64,000 bases of DNA from Craterostigma plantagineum (GCA_027422505.1 JAPQWV010001551.1:1-64000), one strand, 5' to 3'; counted from the first letter of the stretch, positions 1 through 12,771 are shown. A program made the numbers and translations. Notes: a model not told the origin generated them from the sequence alone.

Positions 1-79
1 CTTCTTAAGACTTCCCAGATTCATATATTATCATTCTTACCCTCTCATAACAAGTTTCATCTCTGCCAAATATATATAT

Positions 80-2467
80 ATGGAGAAAGGGTGGAGTTTG
101 ACCCTTGAGAGTTCTGAAGATCCTCATCGCCGTCGTCATCATCATAGGGGTTTCTTACAGACAAAGGCACCATTCTTGAGTCCAAGGTTGTAAATAGCAG
201 TAATAACAAAGGTCTTACGATGTTTCCTGCGTACTCAAGAGAAGAACAGCCTTCTTCCGTTACGACTGAGTTGACTTTTTTGCGGTGAAGACGAAGATTG
301 AAGCCCGTGAAGAAGAACAAAATGTCAACACGTACGCTTATATATCTGTGCACCATATATAAATGATTGTTGTTAGTTTTTATTACTTATATTGTAATTC
401 TTGGGTTTTTATTCATTACATAGACTGGTCTGAATCTTGCAACGGCGATCAACGGCGAAAGTGATCAGTCCACCGTTGAAGAGCGTGGCGTCTTCTCTGA
501 GGTTGAAGATAAGAGAGCCAAGCTTGAGGTAATATTCAATTATACATAGTGATTAAAATTAACAGCGTGTATAATGATGCTGAAATTTTTTTTCTTTTCT
601 TATGGTATTTTATTTTACAGCTGTTGGCTCATCTTCAAGCCGAACTAGAAAGAATGGAAGCTGAGAACCAAAGGTTAAGAGTGATGCTAACTCAGGTTAG
701 CAACAGCCACGCAGCTCTTCAGAAACATCTAACCATTTTGATGCAGCAAAAGCAAAACGAGGTGAAGACACTTAAACATAATAATCTGGTACTTATTACA
801 TGATCAAATTGGTGTGTAGATTAACTGTCTTTTTCTTACATCAGAAAAATGTGAAGACAAAAACCTCGTCTGAAGAAAAGGGAGCACCTTTAACTGCTCC
901 AAGACAGTTCTTGGACTTAGTTCCTAGTTCGTCGAAATCGAACCCTACAAAGCAGTCGACGACTCTAATACAACGGACGAAAGGACAGTTTCTGAGACAC
1001 CAAGGAACAACGATCTTCAAGCGGGACCCAATTCGACGAGGAACGATTGTAAGAGAATCATCGATAGTAGAGAAGGAGCTTCGAATCTGAAAGCTGTAGC
1101 ATCCCTCCTAATAAAGTGCCGAAAATCGATCACCAGTCGTCCATGGATGCGCCCATGCGTAAGGCACGGTCTCAGTTCGAGCAAGATCAGAAGCTCCCAT
1201 GGTAATAACCTAACCTCCCCAAAAATGATGTAGTAATTACAACACATAGCCTTGACTTTAAACTATTATGTGGATATAGATCTCTGATGGATTGTCAATG
1301 GAGAAAGTATGGACAAAGATCGCCAAGGGAAATCCTTGCCCGGCGAGCTTACTATCGTTGTAACAATGGCCGCCGCCTGTCCCGTGAGGAAACAAGTACG
1401 GCGCCCGACTTATTTCTACCGGTTTTAATTTAGTAAATTAAATAAAAAAATATAAGTGATCAATCCCCACTTAAGCTTTATGTGAATTTATCGTTCAACA
1501 TAGATATCAGAGCTAAGATTTGTAGGTCCATGGGTAAGAATCCTCATATATGGCCACCCATTAGTTTAAAAATTTCCATGTCTAGGGTTTGATAAGAAAG
1601 CAATCAGCCTAGACGTAAGGGGCGTCTGGAAATAAAATATATGAAATAAAAAATGATACATTTCTCAACTAAATTTTTAGTTGAAAGTGATAATTCGAAC
1701 ATGATAATAGAGCTCAGACCTATAAGTCTACGTAAAAATCCTCATGACCACCCATTAAGAAAGAAATCAGCCTAGACAGGAGGTTGATTAAAATATGGTA
1801 CTTCAATCTTACGCTTTTAGGTGAAGTGGTCATTCAGTAAATCAGTCCAGAATATAGGGTTTTCGTTTGTATTTAAAATCTATAACGCTAATTTTCGAAT
1901 ATTCGATTATCGCAGGTCCAAAGATGCGTCGAAGATCGAGAAATATTAATCACGACCTACGAGGGAAACCACAACCACCCATTGCCGCCCGCCGCCATGG
2001 CTATGGCCTCCACCACCTCTTCGGCCGCCAGTATGCTCTCTCGGGCTCGATTTCGAGCTCAGATACCTTAATAAACCTAATAATTTTCCTCGCAAGAAAT
2101 ATCCTTCCTTACTACCCGTCGAACATGGCCACTATTTCGGCGTCTGCGCATTTCCAACCATCACATTAGACCTAACTCAAACGCCTAATAATACTAATAT
2201 AATTCGAGCCCTCAATTATTCCAAGGCGTTCGCCAAATGCGGCTCCTCCTTTAGTTCTTCCCTCGCCCGCAAAATCATGATGCGCTTTATAACACGTCGA
2301 ATTTTTCGGGCTTGCAAATGTATTCTCATCAAGAGCGAAGAGTCGTCAGCGCAGATGCTGTAAGTGCGATAACGGACGACCCTAATTTTAAGGCCGCTTT
2401 AGCTGCTGCGATATCTTCGATCATCGGCGGGACGAACAACGACGATAAGAAGACGAGCGAATGTTGA
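80..2467 (+). CDS. WRKY transcription factor, group IIb (WRKY6/31/42 type), with apparent frameshifts
   Basis: Nuclear DNA-binding regulator expected to bind W-box promoters. Exons read as about 80-330, 424-528, 621-761, 845-1201, 1280-1395 and 1916-2467. The N-terminus has the group IIb start ([10 protein letters not shown]) and a VDFFA motif. Exons 2-3 encode TGLNL and a leucine-zipper coiled coil ([16 protein letters not shown]). Exon 4 has the APRQFLDL motif. Exon 5 encodes the WRKY core and exon 6 resumes at [11 protein letters not shown] and [10 protein letters not shown]; the intron before VQRC is the V-type intron diagnostic of group II. The C-terminus ends [18 protein letters not shown]. 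The frame shifts repeatedly: about four one-base indels lie in exon 5 alone and others in exons 1, 4 and 6, all at short homopolymers, with the codons between them well conserved. I favour sequence errors over a pseudogene. The family is certain; the exact orthologue is not. Confidence 0.88.
1495..1850. repeat. Two copies of a dispersed intronic repeat in the WRKY V-type intron
   Basis: The 520-bp intron holds two diverged copies, at about 1495-1625 and 1690-1790. Both share the blocks AGAGCT, AATCCTCAT, CCACCCATTA and AATCAGCCTAGAC. A third block, GCTTTTAGGTGAAGTGGTC, follows at about 1815. The same blocks recur in a T-protein intron at 14270-14650. The wording resembles the region around the primer-binding site of short plant LTR elements (TATCAGAGCT), so a relic of such an element is possible, but no ends or duplications are visible. 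Confidence 0.55.
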
Positions 2468-3300
2468 CGAAGAAGCACTTTTTCTTCGGACTTTTTTCGT
2501 TTTGTTGCGTTAGGTTTTTTGTCAGTCTTACCTTTTTTTCCTACATTTGATCGGAAACTTGTTATTTTATTGTTTAGGACGTGGAAAAATGCATTCTTTG
2601 TTATGTATTCTTATGTTTATTTGTGTGATAAAACACATGCTATCAATATATTTTGGTCAAGAAAACCGTTGTGGGAAGAAAAACAAAAGGAGAGTCAAGT
2701 CAAGATAAGCATGTGTTTTGAATTTTTGATGTAATAGAAGTCAAACAACTACGGCGATTATCGCTTGGCACGCAAGTAATGGGAAAATGGATGGTATTAG
2801 TCCTAGTTTCTGCAAATGGATAGACTTTAGAGAGACCGCAACTGTCATATTTTATAGATGTTCATATGTATAATACATGTATGTATATATTGTAAATGAT
2901 TTAGTTTATAGGCGTGTCTTCTGATGTAATGTGATCAAAGGCTTGGCTTTCGTTGGTACTTCGCGTTGAAGATTGCGGCGGTCAAAAATGATAAATGATT
3001 AAAATTGAGATGTCGTATCGTATGTGTGTATTTTCGTTGGAATTATACATTAATTCCTTTGACAGATATTGTTATATGGGGATTTATTATCGGGTGTGAA
3101 TTCAGTTGGCTGATTGAGATACGTTTTGACTTAAAAAGTCAGCATGAGAAGACTAATCTATACCAACGTATGATCATACAAAAATATTTGAAACACGCAG
3201 TGCGTTCAAAAAATGTGGGCTTCAATGATTTATATGACAAACTCCCAACTTTATGACCCTAGAGGATGAAATTAAATGAAACTGGAAGATATATATGGTA
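2468..3300. other. Intergenic, no recognisable gene
   Basis: Probable WRKY 3' untranslated region followed by AT-rich sequence. Two short open frames at 2519-2734 and 3005-3256 have no domain, start context or splice structure that supports coding. Confidence 0.5.
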
Positions 3301-3309
3301 GGATCCATT

Positions 3310-4216
3310 GCTTGTTTAGAGTGGGGTGAATAAATACTTTCTCTTTTTCGGTTCTTAACCGGTTAAGGTTAGTACCAGTGCTTGATATTTGCGTGGGTGA
3401 CTTACGCTGAAGCAAACGGACCGATTTGAACCAAACCGGACGGATGGGAGATGTGTTTTGTGGTGTGTGGCGAAAGACACGAATTTATTGCAAAAATCTC
3501 CTACGGCGGCTCCCCTTCTTCCTCGCAAGGAAGACACCACTAGAAGACTTGGTTTTACAACCCTCGTTGCGCAACCTCCTTAGCTAGAATAACACAGTAA
3601 AACTCACACGGCTATACTCAGCTAACTAAACTCCGAGACACCACTTAGACAGTTTTTTACAGTTCGTCAACTTTCAAGAGCTTTTATAGTCCATTGAGAG
3701 CAACTCACTCACTAACCGAACCGTCTAAATGCAGTGAGGACAACACCTAAGCACTTCTTGCTTATCGTTTGTGAGCTGAACTTTTTCTCTCGTTCCTTGA
3801 TTTCAAAAATGGTGAAGTGAAGTTCTTCATTATGCCTCTCTCCGTTTTATAGTTGGCTTGATGTAGAAGGCCGTTGTGAGATAGCTCTTCGTACCGGACA
3901 GAGCTTTTATGTCTTTCCTCAAAGGGATATGTCCGTTCTTTGCAGCAGTCACCCTGCATTTTGTTTTTATTTCTTTATATTGGCTTAGTTTGATTTCAAC
4001 TTTGCTGTTGCTGTAGCCTTGAATTAATTGCTTGTCAAAAGTCTTCAACTTTCCAGCGTGGCACACCCGGTATCTGCATTCCGGTCTTCATGACCTTCAG
4101 GTAGCAGTCTTGATCCGGTTGCTGGTCGGGCTTGTCGAACTGTTGACTGATATCCGTTTCACCCATGTCTAATCGGTATACTTAATTAAGTTAAGTCCAA
4201 TCACCAAACTGGTAAT
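3310..4216. repeat. Probable LTR-retroelement-derived sequence
   Basis: The block begins with GAGTGGGGTGAATAAATAC, a phrase typical of one end of many plant Copia LTR families, followed by ACCGGTT-rich and mixed sequence without a supportable gene. No terminal repeats, primer-binding site or target duplication were found, so a solo LTR or fragment is an inference only. Nothing else was recognised between here and the protease promoter. Confidence 0.3.
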
Positions 4217-4689
4217 ATGAAATCCTTTAACTTCACGATTCCTAACAATATAAATTATCAAATGCCAAAATTGAAGTTTTCAAGGGATAAGTTGGCATGT
4301 TTCGAAGTCACTTATACTCTTCATTTGGACTTAAACATACTATATGTTATCCAATTAATTTCGATTCTAAGTAGACTGAACTTAGTGAGAAAGAAATTAC
4401 CAAATTGAAAGTTAAACGTATTCATTACATGTTTTTAATTAATTTCAACCCTACATCGCTTTGCTAATAATGCAGTAATGTAGAAAAATGAACATTTAAA
4501 ATAATAATTTTAAAGTCTTAGCACAGCACAAGGTGCTACGTGTCACGTTTTGGAGCTATCTTTACACTGTCTTGGCACGTAAGTGTTCAGGCAGTAAATA
4601 GATACTCTCATTGCTTCCCGCGTATCCACGGTTGTGAGTGACTGTTTACGTACCTTAATCTAACGGCTGAGATCTTTTGATTTACTAGC

Positions 4690-5265
4690 TGTTGAGTACT
4701 CGCGTACTTAATGCGCACTCTGGAGCACATCTTCATCGCTCACTTCTCTCTGATCGATATCATCGATGTTCCTCATCTCGGTGAGTAATGCGCTCATTTT
4801 TTTGCTTACATTTAGTTCGTCGAGCGATCAGTGATTTTGGTTCGGCAAATTTGTGGTTTTTTAGCTTCGGTCTGTGTTTTGATTACTTGTATCTTTCTGC
4901 TTCAAACGCTATCGTATGGGGTGTATGCGCGGTAAAAATGTTGCATCTGAGCTCCTTTCGTTGGATGGCTTTTTCGCGGGTTCTGTTAATTTTATTGCAA
5001 ATTATGTGTTTTTTTCTAATTCTTGCTGGCTTTCATTTTCATGGAGCTCCAGTGAGAGTTAACGATATCGTTTTTGCATGTTGGATCTGTTTAAAAGCTA
5101 CTGTATCAAAAGACTTGCTGATGAATGTCTGATTGTTGAGGTTCCATTTTTTTGAAGTGCATGTGAAGCTTTCTTCACGATATGCCTACTTGAAGGGAGA
5201 TGTTTGCTTACCCTTTTCCTCCTTCATTGTTGCTGATTTTTTTACATCTCATTTCGCAGGCCAAG
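4690..5265 (+). promoter_or_regulatory. Promoter-proximal region and 5' UTR intron of the aspartic protease gene
   Basis: A splice donor (CTCG|GTGAGT) at about 4780 and a pyrimidine-rich acceptor (TTTCGCAG) at about 5259 lie just upstream of the ATG at 5266. Together they suggest a leader intron of about 480 bp, an arrangement known in plant phytepsin genes. The intron is T-rich, and open frames inside it are not credible. Confidence 0.5.
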
Positions 5266-7810
5266 ATGAATGTCTTCAGTTTGTTCACTCTTTTCCTCTC
5301 GAGCCTGGCGTTTTCTGTTTCATCATCTTCGTCGAGCGATGGATTAGTGAGGGTAGGACTGAAGAAGTTGAACTTCGTCAAGAACAATGCTCTTCTTGAG
5401 TCGAAAGATGCAAACGAATTGATGGCTTCAATCAAGAGATATAATAACATACGCGGAAAGCTCGGTCATTCTTCAGACACTGATATTGTAGGGTTTGAAG
5501 ATTACATGGATGCCCAGTATTTCGGCGAGATTGGAATAGGAAACTCCACCCAGAAATTACGGTGATCTTCGATACGGGCAGTTCCAATCTATGGGTTCCA
5601 TCTTCAAAATGCTACTTTTCTGTAAGTAGTATGGTGTATACAAATCACTAGTCAAAAATATGAGCCGTAAGACTCTGCTATTTTGAATTTTGTGTAGGTG
5701 GCTTGCTATTTCCATCCCAGATACAAGTCCAGCCATTCGAGCACCTACAAAAAGAACGGTTCGTGATTTTTTCAAATCGTTTCATAGAAATCGCACCTTT
5801 TTTTCTGCTGCTATTGCATGGCTGTCTGTTGTTGTTCATGCATACATGACATGGATTTTTCTTCAGGAAAATCAGCAGCAATTCCTATGGGTCTGGTGCT
5901 ATCTCGGATTTTTCAGCGAGGACAGCGTCACAGTTGGTGACTTGGTCGTAAAAGATCAGGTTTGGTCGTTTCTGTAGCAAATTTTCTATGATTTCTAATA
6001 TAGGCTCGTTTAGTGATGAAATCGTAAATTATTCAGGAATTTATCGAAGCGACTCGAGAGCCAAGCCTCACGTTCTTGGTTGGCAAATTCGACGGTATTT
6101 GGGGCTTGGTTTCAGGGAGATCTCCGTTGGAAATGCAGTCCCAGTGTGGTATGAGAAAGAAAAGGCCTAACTTTCGCTAGTTTTTTTCGCACTTGTAATG
6201 AATTGGCGGTTGATTTCGTGTTTCTTTTCAAGGTACAACATGGTCGAACAAGGCCTTGTAAAGGAACCCGTGGTTTCGTTTTGGCTCAATCGAAATGCTG
6301 ATGAGAAGAGGGCGGAGAAAGAGTCTTCGGTGGAGTTGATCCCAATCATTACAAGGGCAAACACACGTATGTCCCAGTTTCACAGAAAGGATATTGGCAG
6401 GTTGGTTAGTTAATCAAGATTCAAGACACCTCCAGAATTGTAAACAAAAGCATCATCTCAGAGAATGTTTGTCATAATTTCTGATTGTTCTTTTATCAGT
6501 TTGACATGGGAGATGTTCTTATTGGGGGCGTAGAAAGTGGTAAGTCACAATCTCTGCTAGCTGACTCTTCTAATAACTGTGCAAAAAAAATGAAATCTTA
6601 TAAATCTTTATCGCTAAGGATATTGCTACGGAGGATGTTCGGCGATTGCAGATTCTGGACATCTCTCTTAGCTGGGCCAACAGTAAGCTTTTCGATTTCA
6701 TCCATTTTCTTGCTTAAAACGACACGATTTTTTGATAATTTCTTTCACCAGTGTTTACCGTTAGGCTGTTGTAACGATGAAAACCATGCTATTGGTGCAT
6801 TAGGAGTCGTTAGCCAAGAATGCAAAGCAGTTGTCGAACAACACGGAGAAACCAATAATTGATCTGCTTTTAGCGGAGGTTTTTGCTCTATATTCTCCCC
6901 ACCCTTCTTCACTTCTCATTGCTTCATAATTATTTGAATTCCTCTCTGATTTTTTGCAGGCTCAGCCAAAACAAGATTTGCTCTCAAGTTGGCTTATGCG
7001 CATTCGATGGAACTCATGGCGTTAGGTTACTGCATTCATTCCCATTACGCCTTTTTTCCTCGCATTATTATTGTTCTCAAAACTCGAGATTAACGCAAGC
7101 GCTTCGCAGTATGGAATTGAGAGCGTTGTTCGTCGAAGCGAAGGCGAATCTCCGATGCTATGTGCTCGGCTTGCGAAATGGCCGTCGTTTGGATGCATAA
7201 ACAGTTCAAACATAACCAAACTCAAGAACGAATCCTCAGCTACGCAACGAGGTCAAACGTTGCGCTTTTTTTCTTTTTTTTTTCCATGGCCTTAGTCTCT
7301 CTCTCTCTTTTTTTTTTTATTATTTTTTGTCGATTTTATACAGCTTTGCGAGCGCCTGCCGAGCGCTAACGGAGAATCAGCAGTCGACTGCAAGGCATTG
7401 ATGAATGCCAACAATCTCCTTCACCATTGGAGGCAGAATCTTCGACCTTTCGCCTAACGAGGTATTGAATTCTTTTTTCGCTTTACTTTTTTCTCGCCGG
7501 CAGCGGCAATTTTCTTTTTTTTTTTTTGCAGTACATTCTTAAAGTCGGGGAGGGTCCCGCTGCAGAGTGCATTAGCGGTTTCACTGGGATCGATATTGCG
7601 CCGCCGCGCGGACCGCTTTGGTAAGAAAATAATATAATTATATTCCATTCTATATTGTTGTATTTCTTTTGGCGAAGAAGATGAGATGATCATTTTTACT
7701 GAGAGCTGGGATTTCTCCTTTTGTTTAGGATATTGGGAGATATGTTCATGTCGATACACACTGTGTTTGATTATGGGAATCTTAGAGTTGGATTTGCTGA
7801 AGCTGCTTGA
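5266..7810 (+). CDS. Phytepsin-like vacuolar aspartic protease (family A1, with plant-specific insert), frameshifted
   Basis: Pepsin-type endopeptidase, expected in the secretory route and vacuole. The start at 5266 gives a signal peptide ([20 protein letters not shown]) followed by a propeptide. Conserved blocks, in about twelve exons: [11 protein letters not shown], the first catalytic motif [86 protein letters not shown], the second catalytic motif [13 protein letters not shown], then the saposin-like insert ([10 protein letters not shown] through [11 protein letters not shown] to LCERLP). It ends [15 protein letters not shown] and VGFAEAA-stop. About nine one-base indels break the frame, mostly in homopolymers, at positions where the neighbouring codons are perfectly family-like. 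The second active-site motif itself is shifted. Either a recent pseudogene or, more likely, uncorrected sequence. Confidence 0.9.
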
Positions 7811-9539
7811 GACAAAATTGCTTGCTCTGTTTTAAGGTTTGTATGTGTGACTATGTGTGACTTTCACTGTTTCTTTTCCCAGTGATTGTTAAAATCTTAA
7901 CAAGTTATTTATAGGGGCTTCAACACTTAAATACCTAGATGGATAAAAAAACATCAGATCAGTCCCCTGTCAGACATTTTTATAAGCTAGGTACCCACTT
8001 TGATTTTATTTTACTGATTGGTACCTAACTGACGGATTTACCCCTGCTAAAACTACTTTAATTACATCCCTTACCTGATTTCTTATTTCACGTAATGTTC
8101 GATCATAAAAAAAAAAAAATATTCGCACCATCCCAGATCCAAAATCGCGCGACCTTCTTCCTGAAATCGACCCGTGTTTGTTTTGCTTCAGATTCAACGT
8201 CGTGGGTTCTCGATTCCTCGTGGTATTCCCTTCTGAAATCGATTGTAAATCCTTCGCAGCATTACAATACGTCGTGGATTTCATCGTGTATTTCCTTTAT
8301 CAATAGGCTTGTATTTAGTTGATTTTGCCGTTATTCGTTGGGTTTAAGCATTTTCGGTTAATGTTCGTAACAATAGCTGCGGTTTTTCGAATGACATCGA
8401 TTTGCTGTTCGATTAGGGTTTTGTGTGCGTGTATTTTTGAATGGGTGAATGTCTGTTGTTGATTTGGGTTTTTTGGAATTGGTTCGTTGGGTTTTTTCGA
8501 ATGGGGTCAATTTGTTTTGGTACTACATTATCACTGTCTCTGTACCCTCTGTTTGGGAAAATTGGTACCTCGTGTGCGAATAAAATGGTACTGCTTGTAA
8601 ACAGTGTCTTTTTCCAGAAATGCCTCCGGCGAACAGATCTGAGCTGTCTTTCAGGTGTCATAATGCGCTCTTCGATCTACCATAAGCAACTTGCATGGTA
8701 AGCATGACCCCGAAGGATAAAAAAGAAGCTATAGATAGGTCCCCATTTCATTTCATTGGTCGTCGAGATAAAGCAAACGGTTGCGAATTCGATACGGATC
8801 GACTCGTCCGACCCTAATGAGGAATGGGTGCACTATTGGGTTAATGGTAATACTCTTCATTAAGTTATGAGTTTACCTTTTTGATTATATGTTTATTGAT
8901 GAATTTAAAGCTTTGGGTACTTTCAGACTTGGGTGTATGATCGCGTGCCCCCCTCGTTGGCTTAGAAGCAGAAATATACATATGTACGAAGACCGTGGAT
9001 CCAGAGTTTAATCGGGTCCCAATTTTGCGACGTAGACCGCGGGGTTGCATGTCTGTTTAACAAAAAGGACTACGTTGTCGACACCACAGAGTTCAACAAA
9101 TACGGCAAAGAAGTCAACAAAGATGTCTATCGTGCTTCTATGCTGCTCGTATTTTACGTGACGAGCATAGTTTGTATGCTAGATCTTTTTCAGTAAGTTT
9201 CTTGAATATGCTGTGAGACTCTTTGGAGACTGTGTTGTTTAGTTTGAGATTGAGACTGTTTTGAGTTGGGGATGAGACTGTTTGGAGACCTCTGATTGTT
9301 TATGTTGGTTTTTTTCTTTTGTGCATGGACGGTTAGTGTCAATTGTTGTGCTGTGTTGTGTCGTGCTTTATGCAGTACCATTTTTTTTTATATGACCGTA
9401 TCTTTTCTTTTACCTACAGATTACCAGAATATGCATGTTAACCATACCATTATTGAACATAGCAAAACGGAATTTATGAAGGTTCATAACCCTAAACGAT
9501 ATTACTAGGCCATATCTTTTACATACAGAGTACCATGAT

Positions 9540-9935
9540 ATGAAGGATAAACCGTACTCATGTAAATATATATCGTACCATAAACAGAAGATATGAGGTA
9601 CCTTGCTTTCTTATTACCGTACCATATCGTTTACATACAAGTACCGTATATGCAGGTTAATCGTACCATTATGTAAATATATGTCGTACCTATATATCGC
9701 ACATGAGTACCTTATCAGTTGTACAGTACGGTACATTGTCTTGTACAGTAAGGTACCTTATCATTTACGTATATAGTACCATAACCTGCAGGTTTACCGT
9801 ACCAATATGTAAATGTATCCGTACCATATATCTCACATGAAGTATCTTATCTGTTGTACACTAAGGTACTTTGTGATTTACAGACGGTACCTTAACATTT
9901 ACCTATATAGTACCATAATGTGCAGGTTTATCGTA
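9540..9935. repeat. Degenerate tandem repeat, period about 135 bp, GTACC-rich
   Basis: Units starting TGCAGGTTAATCGTACCAT at 9651, TGCAGGTTTACCGTACCAA at 9787 and a partial one at 9921 are spaced 134-136 bp. An earlier diverged unit starts near 9541. Each unit contains several GTACC or GGTACC words separated by ATGTAAATATAT-like spacers. It lies inside the Mutator-like element and has no coding sense. Confidence 0.7.
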
Positions 9936-10739
9936 TCTATAATTGCACATATACAGTACCAAATTATTAAAGTATATCGTACCATTTTTATACGATCGAA
10001 ATAAATACATTCATAATCGAATCGCAGTGTCGTGCGTGATTTTGACAATACCTAACATTAACGGAATGAAAAAAAAAATGTGAAAGCCTAATGCACCGAA
10101 TTCGCAGATGTAGCACTTACCACATTATTCAAATTATGTTGTAGATGTTCTTGCTTGTATTCTTATACTATAATGAATCATGGTATTCTAAGATTTAATT
10201 CATGCGTGCGGGGCGTAATGCACCGAATTTGATCTGAAACGTATTATACTATATATTATTGGTCTACGGTGGTTCGAGATGAAAAAGTAATTCGATCGAT
10301 CCCGAAAATACTAACCCTAGTATGACGTATCATATATATAAGGGACACCGTACCTTATATATCTTTGTAGGGTACCTGTCGTTTTGTTTGAAGCGTACCA
10401 ACGCAGCCACGGTTGCAGTACCCAAAATTACATATGAAATGAAACATTTGATTAAAGCCACTGACATGTCAGATGAGCTGTCTTTTATTATTTAAAACCT
10501 CGTATGTCAGAGGCTGTCCAAACATGACATAGAAAAAGTCAGAAATCTGTCCACTCATGACTGAAAAAACGTCAGAAAAGTGTGCAATCATTACTGAAAA
10601 AAGTCAGAAATTGTCTAATCCTTCATCCACATCAACACATGCTGAAATGCTTCGTTTGGGACGGAATATAGCTAGGTCTTAATTCAAAGTGTTACTTTAA
10701 TTTATACGGTACCTACTTCTGAAAGGATACAGTACCCTA

Positions 10740-11612
10740 TGTCGTACACTTAGAGTACCTATATTACCTATATTATAGTACCAGGCTGCGCATATTAACG
10801 TACCAAATTGGCATATACTACAGTACCAAATATGCATATTACAGTACTAAACATGTATGTCGTAGGGTATCAAACCGGCATATATTACAGTACCAAATTT
10901 ACATATACTGCAGTGCGAAATGTGCATACATTAGCAAACTGGCATAGGTTACGGTACCAAATTTGCATGTCGTAGGGTACCAAACTGGCATATATGACAG
11001 TACCAAACATGCACATCTTATCGTACCAACTTGCATATCTTATGGTACCAAACTGACATGTATTACATTAACAAAATTACATATATTACGGTGCCAAATG
11101 TGCATACATTAGCAAACTGGCATAGGTTACGATACGAAACATGCATGTCGTAGGTACCAAACTGGCATATATTACGGTGCCAAATTTGCATAGCTTAGGG
11201 TACCAAACTAGCAGTAAGTACAGTACCAAATTTATATATATTACGTTACCAAAACTGCATATATTACTGTACCAAAGTGGCATTCATGACAGTACCAAAT
11301 TTACATATAATACGGTACCAAATGTGCATATCTTACTGTACAAACTGGCAGTCATTACAGTACCAAATTTAGACACATATTTGGCAATATACAGTACCTT
11401 ATTGGCATATATTACAGTACCTTTGTTGCCATATATTACAGTACCTTGTTGGCCTATATTACGGTACCTTATTGGCATTTATTACAGTACCTTGTTGTCA
11501 TACATTACAGTACCTTGTTGGTATGTATTACGGTACCTTATTGGCATTTATTACGGTACCTTGTTGTCATATATTACAGTACCTTGTTGGCATATATTAC
11601 AGTATATTTTGG
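10740..11612. repeat. 23-bp tandem array with GTACC in every unit
   Basis: The unit is ATTACAGTACCTTGTTGGCATAT or ATTACAGTACCAAATTTACATAT. In the right part (about 11405-11610) the 23-bp units form a 69-bp higher-order repeat of three variants. Leftwards the units become more diverged, with CTGGCATAT and TTTGCATAT variants. Because 69 is a multiple of three, the array stays open in several frames and yields spurious repetitive open frames on both strands. It lies inside the Mutator-like element. Confidence 0.85.
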
Positions 11613-12771
11613 AACAAAAGCAGTACGAAATACATGGCAAATACGGACCCTACGTCGATACGGCCTCTCTACAAGTACGACTATTATTCCCGTATTTTCC
11701 ACATCTTTTGCACTTGTTGGATCGTTTATCTACCTGAAATCCTCCGCATCTTTCGGCAACCAAGAAGAACACAAATGCTCGGGTCACGAATAAAATTCCC
11801 GTCATCGGTTTGAGCATTCATCTCGTGCATCGTCGCTTCACGATCGATACTAAGAATGACTCCCTTTTATACTCACACAGTGCAAAATAACGTCCCGCCA
11901 CTAACCGAACTTGTAGACGGCATATTTTCAGATAATATGACAACCTGTAAAATGGTACGCCTGTATAGTTTAAATGGTACAGCGTACGTGGACATCTGGT
12001 ACCGTATCGACACATAAAATGGTACGTAATAAACATAACAAATGGTACGTAATAACAGTTATATAAAGAAACCTGAAATCCCGATGGATTAGCCTCAATA
12101 ACTGTCAAGAATCGACATCCACCCTTACATAGAGCTCTTAGATCGCATTCAACTCCCAGATCTGGGTTAAATTTGATCTCACAAGTGCAATCGATTAACC
12201 ACACCCAAAGCAAAATAAAGCTTACATGACAAAATCGAGACCCTAAATCGAGAACCCATGTGGAATAGGTTTCGTCGCTCGTCGTCCGCTTCCACCACGA
12301 GCAGAAGGTGACCGTCAATTGCAGAGATTGAGCTGAAATCTTGTCAGGCGTGATGGAGCTCGAAGTTGCAGAGAAATTGTGAAATGGAATTGTAAAATCA
12401 AAGGGTAAATTGGTAATCTTAGGTGATTAGGTACCTATCTGTAAAATTTTTATTCAAATGGGTACTAGCTTAAAAAGATCTCTGACAAGGGACTGATGTG
12501 TCTTTTTTGTTTTACTATTAGGTATTTAAAGTGTAGATTTCCGTTATTTATATTGTTCTGATGTAATATTAGGGGTGGTAATGAAAGTTCGAGTTTGGTA
12601 TCGAACCATATAAAGTTTATGAGAATTCATAGCAATCAATGTTTGCATTCTCTATTTGGATACAACTGGATAGCTTTCTACAGCGAAACAATCGAGTTAA
12701 ATTACCAGAACCAAAAAAAGAACGACAAAATATGTCATGAAAATTGAAAAAGAAAAGTGTTGTATAATTAA

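Larger units (their letters stand above)
7914..12542. mobile_element. Mutator-like TIR element (4.6 kb) rich in GTACC repeats
   Basis: Both flanks carry the same 10-bp duplication GTTATTTATA (7904-7913 and 12543-12552). The ends are imperfect inverted repeats about 110 bp long sharing ACACTTAAATACCTA, CAGTCCC.TGTCAGA and GGTACCTAA. A 9-11 bp duplication with long inverted ends is the Mutator (MULE) signature. No transposase was recognised. Coding-looking scraps occur at about 8620-8850 and 8930-9200 but are interrupted and match nothing I know. Inside are two repeat blocks (9540-9935 and 10740-11612) dominated by GTACC. Probably non-autonomous, perhaps with captured sequence. Confidence 0.8.

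Noticed and set aside
4788..5132. Plus-strand frame of 114 codons upstream of the protease
   Set aside because: Lies within the predicted 5' UTR intron, is T-rich and has no domain.
10740..11612. CRISPR-like array
   Set aside because: Units are head-to-tail tandem repeats without unique spacers, in a plant transposon.
11141..11737. Long repetitive open frames (up to about 198 codons) on both strands in the 23-bp array
   Set aside because: They follow from a 69-bp period without stop codons; several frames are open at once, the peptide is a translated repeat and there is no start context or domain.
11818..12318. Minus-strand open frame of 166 codons at the right end of the large Mutator-like element
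   Set aside because: No recognisable domain, odd composition, and it spans the element's subterminal inverted-repeat region.
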